A DNA stretch of 64,000 nt from Kosakonia oryzendophytica (GCF_900094925.1 NZ_FMAY01000010.1:130295-194294), one strand, 5' to 3'; positions 17,273-27,632 are shown, numbered from the stretch's first letter. Translations and numbers: made by a program. Notes: generated by a model from the sequence alone, not told the origin.

Positions 17273-19033
17273 TTGACCATTACAAAACTTGATTGGAACG
17301 ACGTGGTTCCTGATACCGAAAGCTATCGGGAAGTATTTGAATCGTCCGAATTAGCGCGTGAGACTGATTTCTCACTGGCCGATACACAACCCCGATTACA
17401 ATATGCGCTCGAGCAACTGCTCTATCCGCTGGCAACGTCACGCTTTTTACTGGCTAAAGCGCCGGAAGAGATCGAGTATCTTGAGCTTATTACCAGCGCG
17501 ACCGAAGAACTTATTCCCGAAGAACGCCCGCTTGTTGGCGGTCAATATCATATAAATGATTCAACCGTACGCTTTGATGCATCTGTGGATGCTCAGTCAG
17601 ATTTCGTTGGCAGTAAAGCAGCGGTCTTTGCTGATTGGGTAGAAGCAGAACAATTGTTCGGCTGCCTGCGGCAATTCAATAACCAAATCACCCTGCAACC
17701 AGGTTTGGTGCACCAGGCAAACGGCGGCATTCTGATTATCTCCCTGCGCACGCTATTAGCCCAGCCACTGCTCTGGATGCGCCTGAAAGCCATGGTAACG
17801 CAGCGGCGTTTTGACTGGGTTTCCTTTGATGAATCCCGTCCACTGCCGGTGATTGTGCCATCCATGCCGCTCGACCTGAAAGTCATCCTGGTGGGTGAAC
17901 GCGAATCGCTGGCAGAGTTTCAGGAAATGGAGCCAGAGCTCGCAAGCCAGGCAATTTACAGCGAGTATGAAGAAACGCTGCAGATCGCTGATGCCGAAAC
18001 GATGGCGGTATGGCGTCATTGGGTTGAACAAACCGCGCGCAGCGCACAACTCCCCTGCCCGGCCACAGACGCATGGCAGACATTGATCCGTGAAGCGGTG
18101 CGTTATACCGGCGATCAGGAAACATTGCCACTGTGCCCACTATGGCTCACCCGTCAGCTACGTGAGGTCGCGGCAATGTCCACCGGTGACACCTTCCGCG
18201 GTGAAGAGTTACAAGCGATGCTCGCTCAGCGCGAATGGCGGGAGGGTTTCCTTGCCGAACGCATGCAAGATGAGATTTTGCTGGAGCAGATCCTCATCGA
18301 AACGGAAGGTGCGCAAGTAGGTCAAATTAATGCCCTGTCGGTCATTGAATTCCCGGGTCACCCGCGCGCCTTTGGTGAACCTTCACGCATCAGCTGTGTT
18401 GTACATATTGGCGATGGTGAGTTCAACGATATTGAACGCAAAGCAGAACTCGGCGGCAACATCCATGCGAAAGGCATGATGATCATGCAAGCGTTTCTGA
18501 TGGCAGAACTGGAACTGGAACAGCAAATCCCCTTCTCCGCGTCGTTGACCTTTGAACAATCCTACAGTGAAGTTGACGGCGATAGCGCTTCAATGGCGGA
18601 GTTGTGCGCATTAATCAGTGCGCTGGCGGAAGTCCCACTCAATCAGAACATTGCGATTACGGGTTCAGTGGATCAATTCGGTCGCGCACAACCTGTCGGT
18701 GGCCTGAATGAAAAGATTGAAGGATTTTTTGCCATCTGCCAGCAGCGTGAACTGACGGGCAAACAAGGTGTAATTATCCCGGCGGCAAATGTGCGCCACT
18801 TGTGTCTGCACCAGAATCTGTTAGATGCCCTTCAGGCAAACCAATTTTTCATCTGGGCAGTAGACGATGTAATGGATGCACTACCCTTATTAACGGGCCT
18901 GACATGGGATGCTGAGGGGCAGAATAACCTCAAGCAAGTCATTCAGGAACGCATTGCCCAGGCAACGCAGCAAGATGCACGTCATCGCTTTCCATGGCCG
19001 CTTCGCTGGTTAAATTGGTTTTCGCAAAACTGA
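17273..19033 (+). CDS. ycbZ: LonH (YcbZ), Lon-like protease homologue
   Basis: This 586-residue protein, the same length as E. coli YcbZ, has a TTG start at 17273. The C-terminal Lon protease domain (about 330-540) has the serine-lysine dyad: Ser in EVDGDSASMAEL and Lys in VGGLNEKIEGFF. The N-terminal 300 residues are AAA-like but I find no intact Walker A, so ATP-driven unfolding is doubtful. It has been genetically linked to RNase E-dependent ribosome assembly, but the substrate is unknown. A -10 TATAAT (17235-17240) precedes it. The first 120 residues are noticeably diverged from K-12. fabA follows, with the fabA operators starting at the stop codon. Confidence 0.93.
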   Translation: MTITKLDWNDVVPDTESYREVFESSELARETDFSLADTQPRLQYALEQLLYPLATSRFLLAKAPEEIEYLELITSATEELIPEERPLVGGQYHINDSTVRFDASVDAQSDFVGSKAAVFADWVEAEQLFGCLRQFNNQITLQPGLVHQANGGILIISLRTLLAQPLLWMRLKAMVTQRRFDWVSFDESRPLPVIVPSMPLDLKVILVGERESLAEFQEMEPELASQAIYSEYEETLQIADAETMAVWRHWVEQTARSAQLPCPATDAWQTLIREAVRYTGDQETLPLCPLWLTRQLREVAAMSTGDTFRGEELQAMLAQREWREGFLAERMQDEILLEQILIETEGAQVGQINALSVIEFPGHPRAFGEPSRISCVVHIGDGEFNDIERKAELGGNIHAKGMMIMQAFLMAELELEQQIPFSASLTFEQSYSEVDGDSASMAELCALISALAEVPLNQNIAITGSVDQFGRAQPVGGLNEKIEGFFAICQQRELTGKQGVIIPAANVRHLCLHQNLLDALQANQFFIWAVDDVMDALPLLTGLTWDAEGQNNLKQVIQERIAQATQQDARHRFPWPLRWLNWFSQN

Positions 19034-19063
19034 TCGGACTTGTTCAGCGTACACGTGTTAGCT
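19028..19063 (+). promoter_or_regulatory. FadR and FabR operator region of fabA
   Basis: AACTGATCGGACTTGTT (19028-19044) fits the FadR activator site. AGCGTACACGTGTTAGCT (19046-19063) is the near-palindrome recognised by FabR. Together they balance unsaturated fatty-acid synthesis. The FadR half overlaps the lonH stop codon. The sequences match what I recall of the E. coli fabA promoter almost base for base. Confidence 0.85.
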
Positions 19064-19102
19064 ATCCTGCGTCCGAAACTACATATAAGGCTTACTGAGA
19101 AC

Positions 19103-19621
19103 ATGGTAGATAAACGCGAATCCTATACTAAAGAAGATCTTCTTGCCTCTGGTCGCGGCGAACTGTTTGGTGCAAAAGGCCCGCAATTGCCGGCCCCGAG
19201 CATGCTGATGATGGACCGTGTGGTCAAAATGACGGAGACCGGCGGCAACTTTGATAAAGGCTATGTCGAAGCTGAACTGGATATCAATCCCGACCTGTGG
19301 TTCTTTGGCTGCCATTTTATTGGCGATCCAGTGATGCCGGGCTGTTTAGGTCTGGATGCAATGTGGCAGTTGGTTGGCTTCTATCTGGGCTGGTTGGGCG
19401 GCGAAGGTAAAGGCCGCGCGCTGGGTGTGGGCGAAGTGAAATTTACCGGTCAGATCCTGCCGACAGCCAAACTCGTTACCTACCGCATCCACTTCAAGCG
19501 TATTGTTAATCGCCGTTTGATTATGGGTCTGGCAGATGGCGAAGTGCTGGTCGACGGTCGCGTTATCTATACTGCAAACGATTTGAAAGTCGGTCTGTTC
19601 CAGGACACCTCTGCTTTCTGA
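19103..19621 (+). CDS. fabA: FabA, 3-hydroxydecanoyl-ACP dehydratase/isomerase
   Basis: This 172-residue cytoplasmic hot-dog-fold enzyme introduces the cis double bond at the C10 stage of fatty-acid synthesis. The active-site His71 is in [12 protein letters not shown] and Asp85 is in LGLDAMWQ. The start at 19103 ([12 protein letters not shown]) gives the E. coli length; an upstream in-frame ATG lies inside the operator region and was rejected. FadR and FabR sites lie directly upstream. A terminator follows. Confidence 0.98.
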   Translation: MVDKRESYTKEDLLASGRGELFGAKGPQLPAPSMLMMDRVVKMTETGGNFDKGYVEAELDINPDLWFFGCHFIGDPVMPGCLGLDAMWQLVGFYLGWLGGEGKGRALGVGEVKFTGQILPTAKLVTYRIHFKRIVNRRLIMGLADGEVLVDGRVIYTANDLKVGLFQDTSAF

Positions 19622-19659
19622 TTTCACATGAGAGCGGGCTTTACAGCCCTGATACAGGC

Positions 19660-19690
19660 GAAACCTCCGCAATGCGGAGGTTTCTTTTTT
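19660..19690 (+). terminator. Intrinsic terminator of fabA
   Basis: GAAACCTCCGC (19660-19670) pairs with GCGGAGGTTTC (19674-19684) around a three-base loop, followed by six T residues. It sits between convergent fabA and rmf. Confidence 0.9.
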
Positions 19691-19702
19691 AAAGAGACAG
19701 AA

Positions 19703-19870
19703 TCAGGCAATTACGGCCCTGTCCTCCATGGCTTGCCGCCAGCCTCCCAGCCACTCGGACCTTTGATTCAGGGTTTGGTACGGACACATTTCTTTTGGGC
19801 GTCCGGTAATACCAGCCTGATAACCACGTTGATGTGCCCGTTCCAGGCGATCTCGTTTTTGTCTCTTCAT
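19703..19870 (-). CDS. rmf: Ribosome modulation factor RMF
   Basis: This 55-residue basic protein starts MKRQKRDRLERAHQRGYQAG and ends in EDRAVIA. It differs from E. coli RMF at only a few positions. It binds the 30S subunit near the anti-Shine-Dalgarno region and dimerises 70S ribosomes into inactive 100S particles in stationary phase. The frame is shorter than most gene-finder cut-offs; a longer overlapping frame (19689-19886) on the same strand is not the real product. GAGG lies upstream of the ATG. The 253 bases before it contain its promoter region and the pqiC terminator. Confidence 0.96.
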   Translation of the reverse strand: MKRQKRDRLERAHQRGYQAGITGRPKEMCPYQTLNQRSEWLGGWRQAMEDRAVIA

Positions 19871-20067
19871 GCCTCGTTTCCCTCATTATTTGATCTGGTG
19901 GAAAAGAAAACAGTGGTCACTAAGTGTGCAACCACAAGTTACGAATACCTTGAATAGACCGGGTCGTCAATGCGCAAAATTCACGCCAGTGTCATAATTG
20001 TGAGCTACACAAAAGTTCATTTGTACAAAAAATGTGAACAAGCACAAGTAATGGTCTGAGTGAACAC

Positions 20068-20109
20068 AAAAAAAAACCGCCAGCGCTTTCGCATCTGACG
20101 GATTTTTTA
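20068..20109 (-). terminator. Intrinsic terminator of the pqi operon
   Basis: On the minus strand, CCGTCAG (rc of 20095-20101) pairs with CTGGCGG (rc of 20077-20083) with one mismatch-tolerant G-T pair and an inner GCGAAAGCG stem-loop. An eight-base T-run follows. It lies 20 bases past pqiC. Confidence 0.75.
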
Positions 20110-20123
20110 GCCATTATATTTTG

Positions 20124-20696
20124 TTATGGCAGACGATTTAACTCATTTGCCATACTGGTCGCTTCCTGCTGCCATCCCTGCGCCAGCATTTTAACCATTT
20201 CATCATACCCGTCCTGCTGCTGTTTCAGCTCAATATGAAACGATCGCTTGATCAGCCTCCCCTGATGCTTAAGCAGCCACTCACCGGCGATAATAACCCG
20301 ACCGTCATAACGTCCATGAAAACCCGTAACAGTGACGTTCAGCGTATCCTGCTCGCTGCCCAACGGTTGTGATGCAACAACCCATCCCGGTAACTGATTG
20401 CTTAAATTTGCCACCAGCGTATTACGCAGTTGCTGATCGAGCGGGCTGGCCCAGAGATTATTATTGGCAATGACATACTGCACATCGGTGGTTTGGTAAA
20501 CCACGCCGTTACCGGCCAGGTAATCCGGTACAGACACCTGCTCAACCCAGAGCTGGCGGTTTCCCTGGCTCTGCCCGGTGCTGGTTTTGACCGCCATCTG
20601 CGCGGGTGAAGGTAACTGATAGTAGCTTTTGTTATCCCCCGTACTGCTACAGGCAGCCAACAGCATGACAATGCCGGTCAGTATGCTTTTTCTCAT
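20124..20696 (-). CDS. pqiC: PqiC outer-membrane lipoprotein
   Basis: This 190-residue lipoprotein has a lipobox, LLAAC, with the acylated Cys at about 16. Its ABC-transporter-auxiliary-like fold is seen in YQLPSP, WVEQVSVPDYLAGNGVVYQT and NLWASPLDQQLRN. PqiC sits in the outer membrane and completes the PqiABC bridge that moves lipids between the two membranes. It starts inside the last codon of pqiB (4-base overlap) and ends the operon. The first 35 residues are poorly conserved, as usual for a signal sequence and linker. Confidence 0.95.
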   Translation of the reverse strand: MRKSILTGIVMLLAACSSTGDNKSYYQLPSPAQMAVKTSTGQSQGNRQLWVEQVSVPDYLAGNGVVYQTTDVQYVIANNNLWASPLDQQLRNTLVANLSNQLPGWVVASQPLGSEQDTLNVTVTGFHGRYDGRVIIAGEWLLKHQGRLIKRSFHIELKQQQDGYDEMVKMLAQGWQQEATSMANELNRLP

Positions 20697-22333
20697 TGTT
20701 TTGCCCTCTTCGGCTGCGGATCGGCTTTCCCTTTCGCTTCGAACACCAGCGCGTTGCTCTTATCATTAAGCGTTTTCAGCACCGGTTGTAGTTCACGCAG
20801 CACCTGGTCAAGACGCTGCATGTCTGCCACCATCTTGTTATACGCGGCAGACCCGGGTTGGAAGCCCTGCATGCTGCGGTTCAGTTCCCGCAATGTCGTT
20901 TGCATATCCGCCGGTAATTGTTGCATTGACTGGCTGGCCGTCAGCTTATTGAGATTATCCAGCGTCGTCTGCAAGCGTTTAAGCGTTTGCTGGCTCTCCG
21001 ACAACGTACTGGTCGCCTGTTCGATCATCGGATTCAGCGGCAGATTGTTGATCTTATCCAGCGTGTCCATCAAACGCTGCTGGATTTGAGCCAGACCACC
21101 GCTCACCGTCGGGATAATCTGATAACCGGCAAATTCACGCATCCCGCTAACCGCAGGGACGTTGTTGTAAAAATCGAGATCCACATACAATGCGCCGGTT
21201 ACAATGTTGCCGGTTTTCAGCGAGCCGCGCAGGCCACGTTTAAGCAACTCGTTAAGGTGCGCGCTCATATCCGGATCTTCACCAAGCTGGTTAATTAACC
21301 GCCCCGGTTCAATACGGATCAAAATCGGTATCCGGTAATCATCGTTTAACGCCTGACGCATGCCTGCGGTAAAGAACGGCACCTTGCTGACGGTCCCTAA
21401 ACGAATGCCACGGAACTCAACGGGGGCGCCGGGTTGCAAACCACGAATAGAGTCTTTAAAGAACATCAGGTAATCAATGTGATCGGTATAGAGCGACTCC
21501 TGAATGCTGCGCTGATCGTCATACAGGGTAAACGCCGTTTTTTCACCAACGGGCTGACCTAAATCGACACCTTCCGGCACATCAAAGCTCACGCCACCAC
21601 CGAATAGCGTCGCCAGTGACCCCATTTCTACCCGCATGCCCGCCGAGGTGAGATCCACCGCTATACCACTGTCCTTCCAGAAACGCACATTACTGGTCAC
21701 CAGCCTGTCGTTAGGAGCATTGATAAAAAGCTGATAACTCATCGTACGTTTTTGTGTATCGAAGGTGCTGGTTTCAACCGAGCCGACGCGGTAGCCACGA
21801 AACAGCACCGGATCCCCGGGGGTTAATTGCCCGGCTTTATTGCTGTCGAGGATCACCCGGATGCCTTTCGCATCCGGCGGTGCCAGCGGCGGCGAATCCA
21901 GCAAATTGTAGCGCTCGGGTTGATTACCTTTATTACCCGGTTGTAATTCAATATAGGCACCCGAAAGCAGGGTTCCCAGCCCACTGATCCCTTCACGGCC
22001 AACCTGCGGCTTCACCACCCAAAAGACGGAATCATCGTGCAGCAGCTTTTCCATTCCGGCGTTAAGCCGCGCTTTGATTTCGACATGGGTTAAATCATCG
22101 GTCAGCGTCGTGCTTTCCACCACACCGACATCCACGCTGCGGCTTTTAATGGTGGTCTTACCACCGACAATGCCTTCTGCATTGGTGGTGATCAGCGTCA
22201 CTTCCGGGCCCTGATGACTGTAATGATAAAAGAGGATCCACGCGCCAACCAGCGCGGTCACAATCGGGAAAATCCACACCGGCGACCAGTTTCTTACCTT
22301 TTGCACGTTGGCTTCCCCACTTTTATTCTCCAT
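20693..22333 (-). CDS. pqiB: PqiB, MCE-domain lipid-transport protein
   Basis: This 546-residue protein has one N-terminal transmembrane helix (about 18-38, WIFPIVTALVGAWILFY). Three MCE domains follow in tandem (about 45-135, 160-250 and 285-390). A long helical tail (about 430-535) forms the periplasm-spanning needle in the known E. coli structure. It is the same length as in E. coli. It overlaps pqiA by 11 bases and pqiC by 4, so the three genes are tightly coupled. Confidence 0.96.
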   Translation of the reverse strand: MENKSGEANVQKVRNWSPVWIFPIVTALVGAWILFYHYSHQGPEVTLITTNAEGIVGGKTTIKSRSVDVGVVESTTLTDDLTHVEIKARLNAGMEKLLHDDSVFWVVKPQVGREGISGLGTLLSGAYIELQPGNKGNQPERYNLLDSPPLAPPDAKGIRVILDSNKAGQLTPGDPVLFRGYRVGSVETSTFDTQKRTMSYQLFINAPNDRLVTSNVRFWKDSGIAVDLTSAGMRVEMGSLATLFGGGVSFDVPEGVDLGQPVGEKTAFTLYDDQRSIQESLYTDHIDYLMFFKDSIRGLQPGAPVEFRGIRLGTVSKVPFFTAGMRQALNDDYRIPILIRIEPGRLINQLGEDPDMSAHLNELLKRGLRGSLKTGNIVTGALYVDLDFYNNVPAVSGMREFAGYQIIPTVSGGLAQIQQRLMDTLDKINNLPLNPMIEQATSTLSESQQTLKRLQTTLDNLNKLTASQSMQQLPADMQTTLRELNRSMQGFQPGSAAYNKMVADMQRLDQVLRELQPVLKTLNDKSNALVFEAKGKADPQPKRAKQ

Positions 22334-23591
22334 GCTCTAACGACTCCTCATGGCGCGTTAGCGGTTCACGATCCCAGGTCAATCGGGGATCGAAAGTCAT
22401 TGCCGCAAACATCGTGATAATTACGACCAGCGCAAACATTAGCGCACCCATTGCAGGGTAGATATTCATCAACCCCCCCATACGCACCAACGCGGAGAGT
22501 ACGGCAATAACAAACACATCGATCATCGACCAGCGCCCAACAAACTCGACCACCTCATAAATAATGTGCATTCGCTCGCAATCGCGCTTGCCATGCCCTT
22601 TCGCATCGATGCATAGCCAGGCGATACCGATCATTTTCAACGTCGGCACCATAATACTGGCGATAAAGATCACCAGTGCCACCGGGTACGACCCCTCACT
22701 CCAGAGTAAAATCACCCCAGCAAGGATCGTGGACGGCATACGATCCCCCAGCAGATCCGTCACCATAATGGGAAGAATATTCGCCGGCAGGTAGAGCAGA
22801 ATGGAAGTGACCAGCAGCGCCAGCGTCCACTGGATACTGTTTCGCCGTCTGGCCTGCCCGCGCGTATGGCAGCGCGGGCAAACCGGTTGATCAATCGCAA
22901 CAATCGCCGTACAGCACGGACATGAGCGTAGCCCCTGGCGGATCCCCGGCACCCCGATATGCAGCGTCTGCGCAGGTTTTGGAGCCGGCGCGATGTCGTC
23001 CCATAGCCAGTGGCGGTCAACACACTGAAAGGCCCGTAACTGTAACAGGCAAAACAGACACCATGGAATAAAGCTACTGCCGATGCCCACATCACCATAG
23101 GCCATCAGCTTCACGAAGCTCACCAACACGCCCGCCAGGAAGATCTCCGCCATTCCCCAGCTTTTCAGTTGAAACAGGATCCTCGCCAGACCAATTTTCA
23201 GGCGAAAATCCATCGGCACGCGGTTGACCAGCAACAAGATAGTCACCAGGCAAAATGCCGGGACTAGCTGAACAAACAACAAGAAGAAAGTGCCAAGACT
23301 GGCGTAATCCTCAGAAAACATCACCCGGGGAATTTCCAGCAACGTTACTTCGCTGGTCACACCGGCCACTTTCATATTGACGAAGGGAAAGAGGTTTGAG
23401 AGCAACAGCATGAACAAGGCCACGATGGCATAGGCAGTAGGACGCTGCCGCGGCGCGTCCCACTCGGTCGTCAGTGTTGAGCCACAGCGCGGGCAAGTAG
23501 CTTTATGCCCGTGCTGCAACGGTGGCAACGCCACCAGCATGTCACATTGTGAACAGAGGATGTGACGAGTGGCGTGGTGGTGTTCACACAT
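22323..23591 (-). CDS. pqiA: PqiA integral membrane protein
   Basis: This 422-residue inner-membrane partner of PqiB contains two similar halves, each starting with a zinc-ribbon-like cysteine cluster and followed by about four helices. The clusters are CSQCD with CPRC near the N-terminus and CPCC with CPRC at about 225-245. The N-terminus also has a CEHHH segment. The pqi operon is induced by paraquat through SoxS in E. coli. The gene follows uup after 12 bases, and the operon appears to be rlmKL-uup-pqiABC. Confidence 0.96.
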   Translation of the reverse strand: MCEHHHATRHILCSQCDMLVALPPLQHGHKATCPRCGSTLTTEWDAPRQRPTAYAIVALFMLLLSNLFPFVNMKVAGVTSEVTLLEIPRVMFSEDYASLGTFFLLFVQLVPAFCLVTILLLVNRVPMDFRLKIGLARILFQLKSWGMAEIFLAGVLVSFVKLMAYGDVGIGSSFIPWCLFCLLQLRAFQCVDRHWLWDDIAPAPKPAQTLHIGVPGIRQGLRSCPCCTAIVAIDQPVCPRCHTRGQARRRNSIQWTLALLVTSILLYLPANILPIMVTDLLGDRMPSTILAGVILLWSEGSYPVALVIFIASIMVPTLKMIGIAWLCIDAKGHGKRDCERMHIIYEVVEFVGRWSMIDVFVIAVLSALVRMGGLMNIYPAMGALMFALVVIITMFAAMTFDPRLTWDREPLTRHEESLEHGE

Positions 23592-23603
23592 ACAGGCTCC
23601 CTT

Positions 23604-25511
23604 TTATGCGCCGTTTTTCAGAGCCTCCAGATACTCCCAGCGTTCAAACGCGTCTTCCAGCGCCTGCTCCGCCGAAGCCATATCAGCTAAGACTTTCTGC
23701 GTATGATCATGCGGCTGACTAAAGAAGGCGGCATCCGCCACCTGCGCCTGCAGAGATTCCAGCGCAGCTTCCAGCTGTTCCAGCTTCTGGGGCAGTTGTT
23801 CCAGCTCACGCTGCAGGTTATAGCTTAGTTTGTTGGTGCTTCGTTTGACAGTTTCTGCTTTGGCGACCGCCGCTTCCGTATTTTTTTTCACGGCGGCCTG
23901 TTTTTGCGCTTGTGAAGCAGACTGCTGACCGCGCGCATCGTGATAACCGCCAACATACTGGCCAATGCGCCCTTCACCTTCGAAGATCCAACATTCGGTC
24001 ACGGTATTATCCACAAACTGGCGATCGTGGCTAACCAGCAGCACAGTGCCCTGATAGCTGTCGATCAACTCTTCCAGCAGTTCCAGTGTTTCAACATCCA
24101 GATCGTTGGTCGGTTCATCGAGGATCAGCAGGTTACTGGGTTTCAGGAACAAACGTGCCAGCAACAGGCGGTTACGCTCCCCACCGGAAAGTGCACGTAC
24201 TGGCGTCATCGCCCGTTTTGGATGGAACAGGAAGTCCTGCAAATAACCCAAAATATGGCGCGGTTTACCGTTGACCATGACTTCCTGTTTGCCCTCGGCC
24301 AGGTTGTCCATCACCGTTTTTTCCGGATCCAGTTCCGCACGGTGTTGATCAAAGTACGCCACTTCCAGCTTGGTGCCCACATGCACGCGACCACTATCCG
24401 CCTGCAACTGGCCCAGCATCAGTTTCAGCAATGTCGTCTTACCACAGCCGTTAGGGCCGATGAGGGCAATTTTGTCGCCCCGCTGGACCTGCGTAGAGAA
24501 ATCGCGCACCAGCACCTTTCCCTCAACCCCGTAGTTGACGTTTTCCATCTCAAAGACGATCTTGCCGGAGCGGGAAGCTTCTTCCACCTGCATTTTCGCA
24601 CTGCCCATCACTTCCCGGCGCTCGCTACGCTCACGACGCATCGCTTTCAGCGCACGAACGCGGCCTTCGTTTCGGGTACGACGCGCTTTGATGCCCTGAC
24701 GGATCCAAACTTCTTCCTGTGCCAGCTTGCGGTCAAACTCAGCATTTTGCAGATCTTCCACGCGCAGCGCTTCTTCTTTATCCAGCAGATATTGGTCATA
24801 ATCGCCAGGGTAAGAGACCAGCTTGCCGCGGTCGAGGTCGACAATGCGCGTCGCCATATTGCGGATAAATGAGCGGTCATGGGAAATAAAGATGATAGTG
24901 CCGCCAAACGATTTCAGGAACCCTTCCAGCCAGTCGATGGTTTCGATATCCAGGTGGTTCGTCGGTTCATCAAGTAGCAGTACACGCGGGGCGCTAACCA
25001 GCGCGCGACCTAACGCGGCTTTACGCAACCAGCCGCCGGACAACGAGGAAAGCGCCATGTCCGCAGTCAGACCCAGCTGCGCCAGCACCTCGTTAATGCG
25101 GTTTTCCAACTGCCACAAACCGTGATGATCCAGCAGCTCCTGTACCCGCGCCAGTTCGGCAAGGTTTTTGTCGCTTGGATCGCTCATCACCAGATGCGAA
25201 ATATCGTGATAACGCTTGAGGTATTCCGCCTGCTCTTCAATGCCCTCAGCGACAAAGTCGTATACGCTGCCGGTGACGTTGCGCGGCGGATCCTGTTGCA
25301 GACGCGCCACCACTAAATCCTGCTCATAGACGATGCGTCCATCATCCAGGTTGACTTCCCGGTTGAGGATCTTCATCAGCGTTGATTTACCCGCCCCGTT
25401 GCGCCCTACCAGGCACACGCGTTCGTTTTCTTCGATATGCAGCTCTGCATTATCGAGGAGCGGCGCATCGCTGAACGACAGCCACGCGCCATGCATACTG
25501 ATCAATGACAT
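23604..25511 (-). CDS. uup: Uup, ABC-F ATPase
   Basis: This 635-residue soluble protein has two ABC nucleotide-binding domains in tandem. The first has Walker A GRNGAGKST (about 36) and signature LSGGWLRKA. The second has GPNGCGKTT (about 352) and LSGGERNR. An ABC-F linker lies between them, and a C-terminal coiled-coil DNA-binding domain covers about 555-630. Uup affects precise transposon excision and branched-DNA processing, and is thought to act on ribosomes as other ABC-F proteins do. It lies 12 bases after rlmKL and 12 before pqiA. Confidence 0.96.
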   Translation of the reverse strand: MSLISMHGAWLSFSDAPLLDNAELHIEENERVCLVGRNGAGKSTLMKILNREVNLDDGRIVYEQDLVVARLQQDPPRNVTGSVYDFVAEGIEEQAEYLKRYHDISHLVMSDPSDKNLAELARVQELLDHHGLWQLENRINEVLAQLGLTADMALSSLSGGWLRKAALGRALVSAPRVLLLDEPTNHLDIETIDWLEGFLKSFGGTIIFISHDRSFIRNMATRIVDLDRGKLVSYPGDYDQYLLDKEEALRVEDLQNAEFDRKLAQEEVWIRQGIKARRTRNEGRVRALKAMRRERSERREVMGSAKMQVEEASRSGKIVFEMENVNYGVEGKVLVRDFSTQVQRGDKIALIGPNGCGKTTLLKLMLGQLQADSGRVHVGTKLEVAYFDQHRAELDPEKTVMDNLAEGKQEVMVNGKPRHILGYLQDFLFHPKRAMTPVRALSGGERNRLLLARLFLKPSNLLILDEPTNDLDVETLELLEELIDSYQGTVLLVSHDRQFVDNTVTECWIFEGEGRIGQYVGGYHDARGQQSASQAQKQAAVKKNTEAAVAKAETVKRSTNKLSYNLQRELEQLPQKLEQLEAALESLQAQVADAAFFSQPHDHTQKVLADMASAEQALEDAFERWEYLEALKNGA

Positions 25512-25523
25512 TTATTTATCCTT

Positions 25524-27632
25524 TCAGGCTGCGGTAATCAGCCAGCAGTTATGGATTTGACGGTTGCGGGCAAAGTCCTGCGACTGCGTTTTTTGGGTGA
25601 TTTCTTGTGCTTTCAGCCCCAGTTTCGCCAGCCCGTCGAGATCCATACGGAAACCGCGTTTGTTATTGGAAAACATAATTGTGCCGTCCTTGCGCAGCAG
25701 GCGTTTCAGATCCTGCATCAGGCGCATATGGTCGCGCTGCACATCAAACGAGTCTTCCATGCGTTTTGAGTTCGAAAAGGTCGGCGGATCGATAAAGATC
25801 AGATCAAACTGCTCGTCAGTATCGCGCAGCCAGCCAAGGCAGTCCGCCTGAATCAGACGATGCGCACGACCGCTCAGACCGTTGAGGCGCAAGTTGCGTT
25901 CCGCCCACTCAAGGTAAGTGCGGGACATATCCACGGTGGTGGTGGAACGTGCGCCACCTAAACCTGCATGTACGCTGGCGCTACCGGTATAAGAGAAGAG
26001 GTTCAGGAAATCCTTACCCTTACTCATCTGGCCCAGCATACGGCGAGCAATGCGGTGGTCGAGGAACAGGCCGGTATCCAGATAATCCGTCAGGTTGACC
26101 CACAGACGAGCGTTATATTCGCTCACTTCCATAAAGTCGCCCTTCTCGTTCATCTTCTGATACTGGTTGTTGCCTTTCTGCCGCTCACGGGTTTTCAGTA
26201 CCAGTTTATTCGGCGCAATACCGAGTACCTGAATGGTGGCAGCGATAATATCGAACAGGCGCTGACGCGCTTTCTGCGCATCCACGGTTTTCGGCGGTGC
26301 GTACTCCTGCACCACCACCCAATCCGCGTAGCGATCGACCGCCACGTTGTAGTCGGGTAAATCGGCATCGTACAGACGGTAACATTCGATACCCTCCTGG
26401 CGCGCCCACTTCTCCAGTTTTTTCAGGTTCTTGCGCAAGCGGTTAGCGTAATCTTCCGCCATCGCCGGGGCTTTCGCTTCGCCGGTATTTTCCGCCAGAT
26501 GGTAGTTTTTCTGCACGCAATCCAGCGGGCCATTCTTGGCTTTGAACTGGCGCTCTGCACGCAGCTGTAGGCAATTGAGCAAATCGACCGACGCACTGAA
26601 CAGCGACAGGTTCCAGCCGCCGAACTGCGCTTTCAGCAAGCGCCCCAGCAGACTGTGCAGCGCAATCAGCGCCGGTTCGCTTTCGAGACGCTCACCGTAG
26701 GGCGGGTTGCTGATGACCGTACCGTACGGGCCTTTCGGCAGCGGATTACTCAGTTGTGCGACATCTTTCGCCTCAAAGGTGATCAGTTCACCCACCCCGG
26801 CGCGACGGGCGTTTTTACGGGCGATTTCGACCACGCGCGCGTCGTTGTCGGAGCCATAGAAACGGGATTCATAACCGGCAATCCCCTGACGGGCGCGGGT
26901 TTGCGCCTCGGCTTTCACTTCTTGCCACAACACGTCATCGTGCTGTGCCCAGCCGCTAAAACCCCAATGACCGCGATGCAGACCCGGCGCGCGATCGGTT
27001 GCCGCCATCGCCGCTTCAATCAGCAATGTGCCGGAGCCGCACATCGGATCCAGCAACGGCGTGCCCGGCAGCCAGCCGGAACGCATCACAATCGCCGCCG
27101 CGAGATTTTCTTTAATTGGCGCCATACCAGTGCGATCGCGGTAGCCGCGTAAGTGCAAGCCTTCGCCGCTCAAGTCAAGAGAGATATTCGCGGTGTCCTG
27201 ATTCAGCCAGACATTAATGCGTAAATCCGGCATGTCACGCTCAACATTCGGACGCGGAAGATTTTTACGGGTAAAGCTGTCGACGATGGCGTCTTTCACT
27301 TTCAACGCGCCGTACTGGCTGTTGCGGATCTCATCATTCAGCCCACTGAAATGCACCGCGAAGGTCGCGCCCGGGTTAAAAATCTCTGTCCAGTTAATCG
27401 CCTGCACGCCCAGGTAAAGATCAAGGTCGCTATACACCTTGCATTCTCCGAGTGGCAGCATAATGCGCGAAGCCAGACGACTCCACATCAGGCTCTGGTA
27501 CAGGAGCCGTGTGTCACCTTCAAAATGGACACCACCCTGAACAACACGGCACTCTACAGCACCGAGTTTTTCCAGTTCAGTTTTTAACAGCTCTTCCAGC
27601 CCACGGGCCGTACTGGCAAACAGAGAAATCAT
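25524..27632 (-). CDS. rlmL: RlmKL, bifunctional 23S rRNA methyltransferase
   Basis: This 702-residue fusion has an N-terminal RlmL part with a THUMP domain (about 45-155) and a SAM fold ([14 protein letters not shown], then SNPPYGERL), which makes m2G2445. The C-terminal RlmK part (about 400-702), with [18 protein letters not shown] and [13 protein letters not shown], makes m7G2069. The ATG at 27632 ([11 protein letters not shown]) gives the E. coli length. An upstream in-frame TTG would add six residues but lacks support. It is the first gene of the block with uup and pqiABC, and is divergent from ycbX. Confidence 0.97.
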   Translation of the reverse strand: MISLFASTARGLEELLKTELEKLGAVECRVVQGGVHFEGDTRLLYQSLMWSRLASRIMLPLGECKVYSDLDLYLGVQAINWTEIFNPGATFAVHFSGLNDEIRNSQYGALKVKDAIVDSFTRKNLPRPNVERDMPDLRINVWLNQDTANISLDLSGEGLHLRGYRDRTGMAPIKENLAAAIVMRSGWLPGTPLLDPMCGSGTLLIEAAMAATDRAPGLHRGHWGFSGWAQHDDVLWQEVKAEAQTRARQGIAGYESRFYGSDNDARVVEIARKNARRAGVGELITFEAKDVAQLSNPLPKGPYGTVISNPPYGERLESEPALIALHSLLGRLLKAQFGGWNLSLFSASVDLLNCLQLRAERQFKAKNGPLDCVQKNYHLAENTGEAKAPAMAEDYANRLRKNLKKLEKWARQEGIECYRLYDADLPDYNVAVDRYADWVVVQEYAPPKTVDAQKARQRLFDIIAATIQVLGIAPNKLVLKTRERQKGNNQYQKMNEKGDFMEVSEYNARLWVNLTDYLDTGLFLDHRIARRMLGQMSKGKDFLNLFSYTGSASVHAGLGGARSTTTVDMSRTYLEWAERNLRLNGLSGRAHRLIQADCLGWLRDTDEQFDLIFIDPPTFSNSKRMEDSFDVQRDHMRLMQDLKRLLRKDGTIMFSNNKRGFRMDLDGLAKLGLKAQEITQKTQSQDFARNRQIHNCWLITAA

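Noticed and set aside
19689..19886. 65-codon minus-strand frame over rmf
   Set aside because: The true rmf frame (19703-19870) is in another phase and encodes the known RMF sequence.
23940..24872. 310-codon plus-strand frame opposite uup
   Set aside because: It is antisense to both ATPase domains of Uup, with no independent coding sign.
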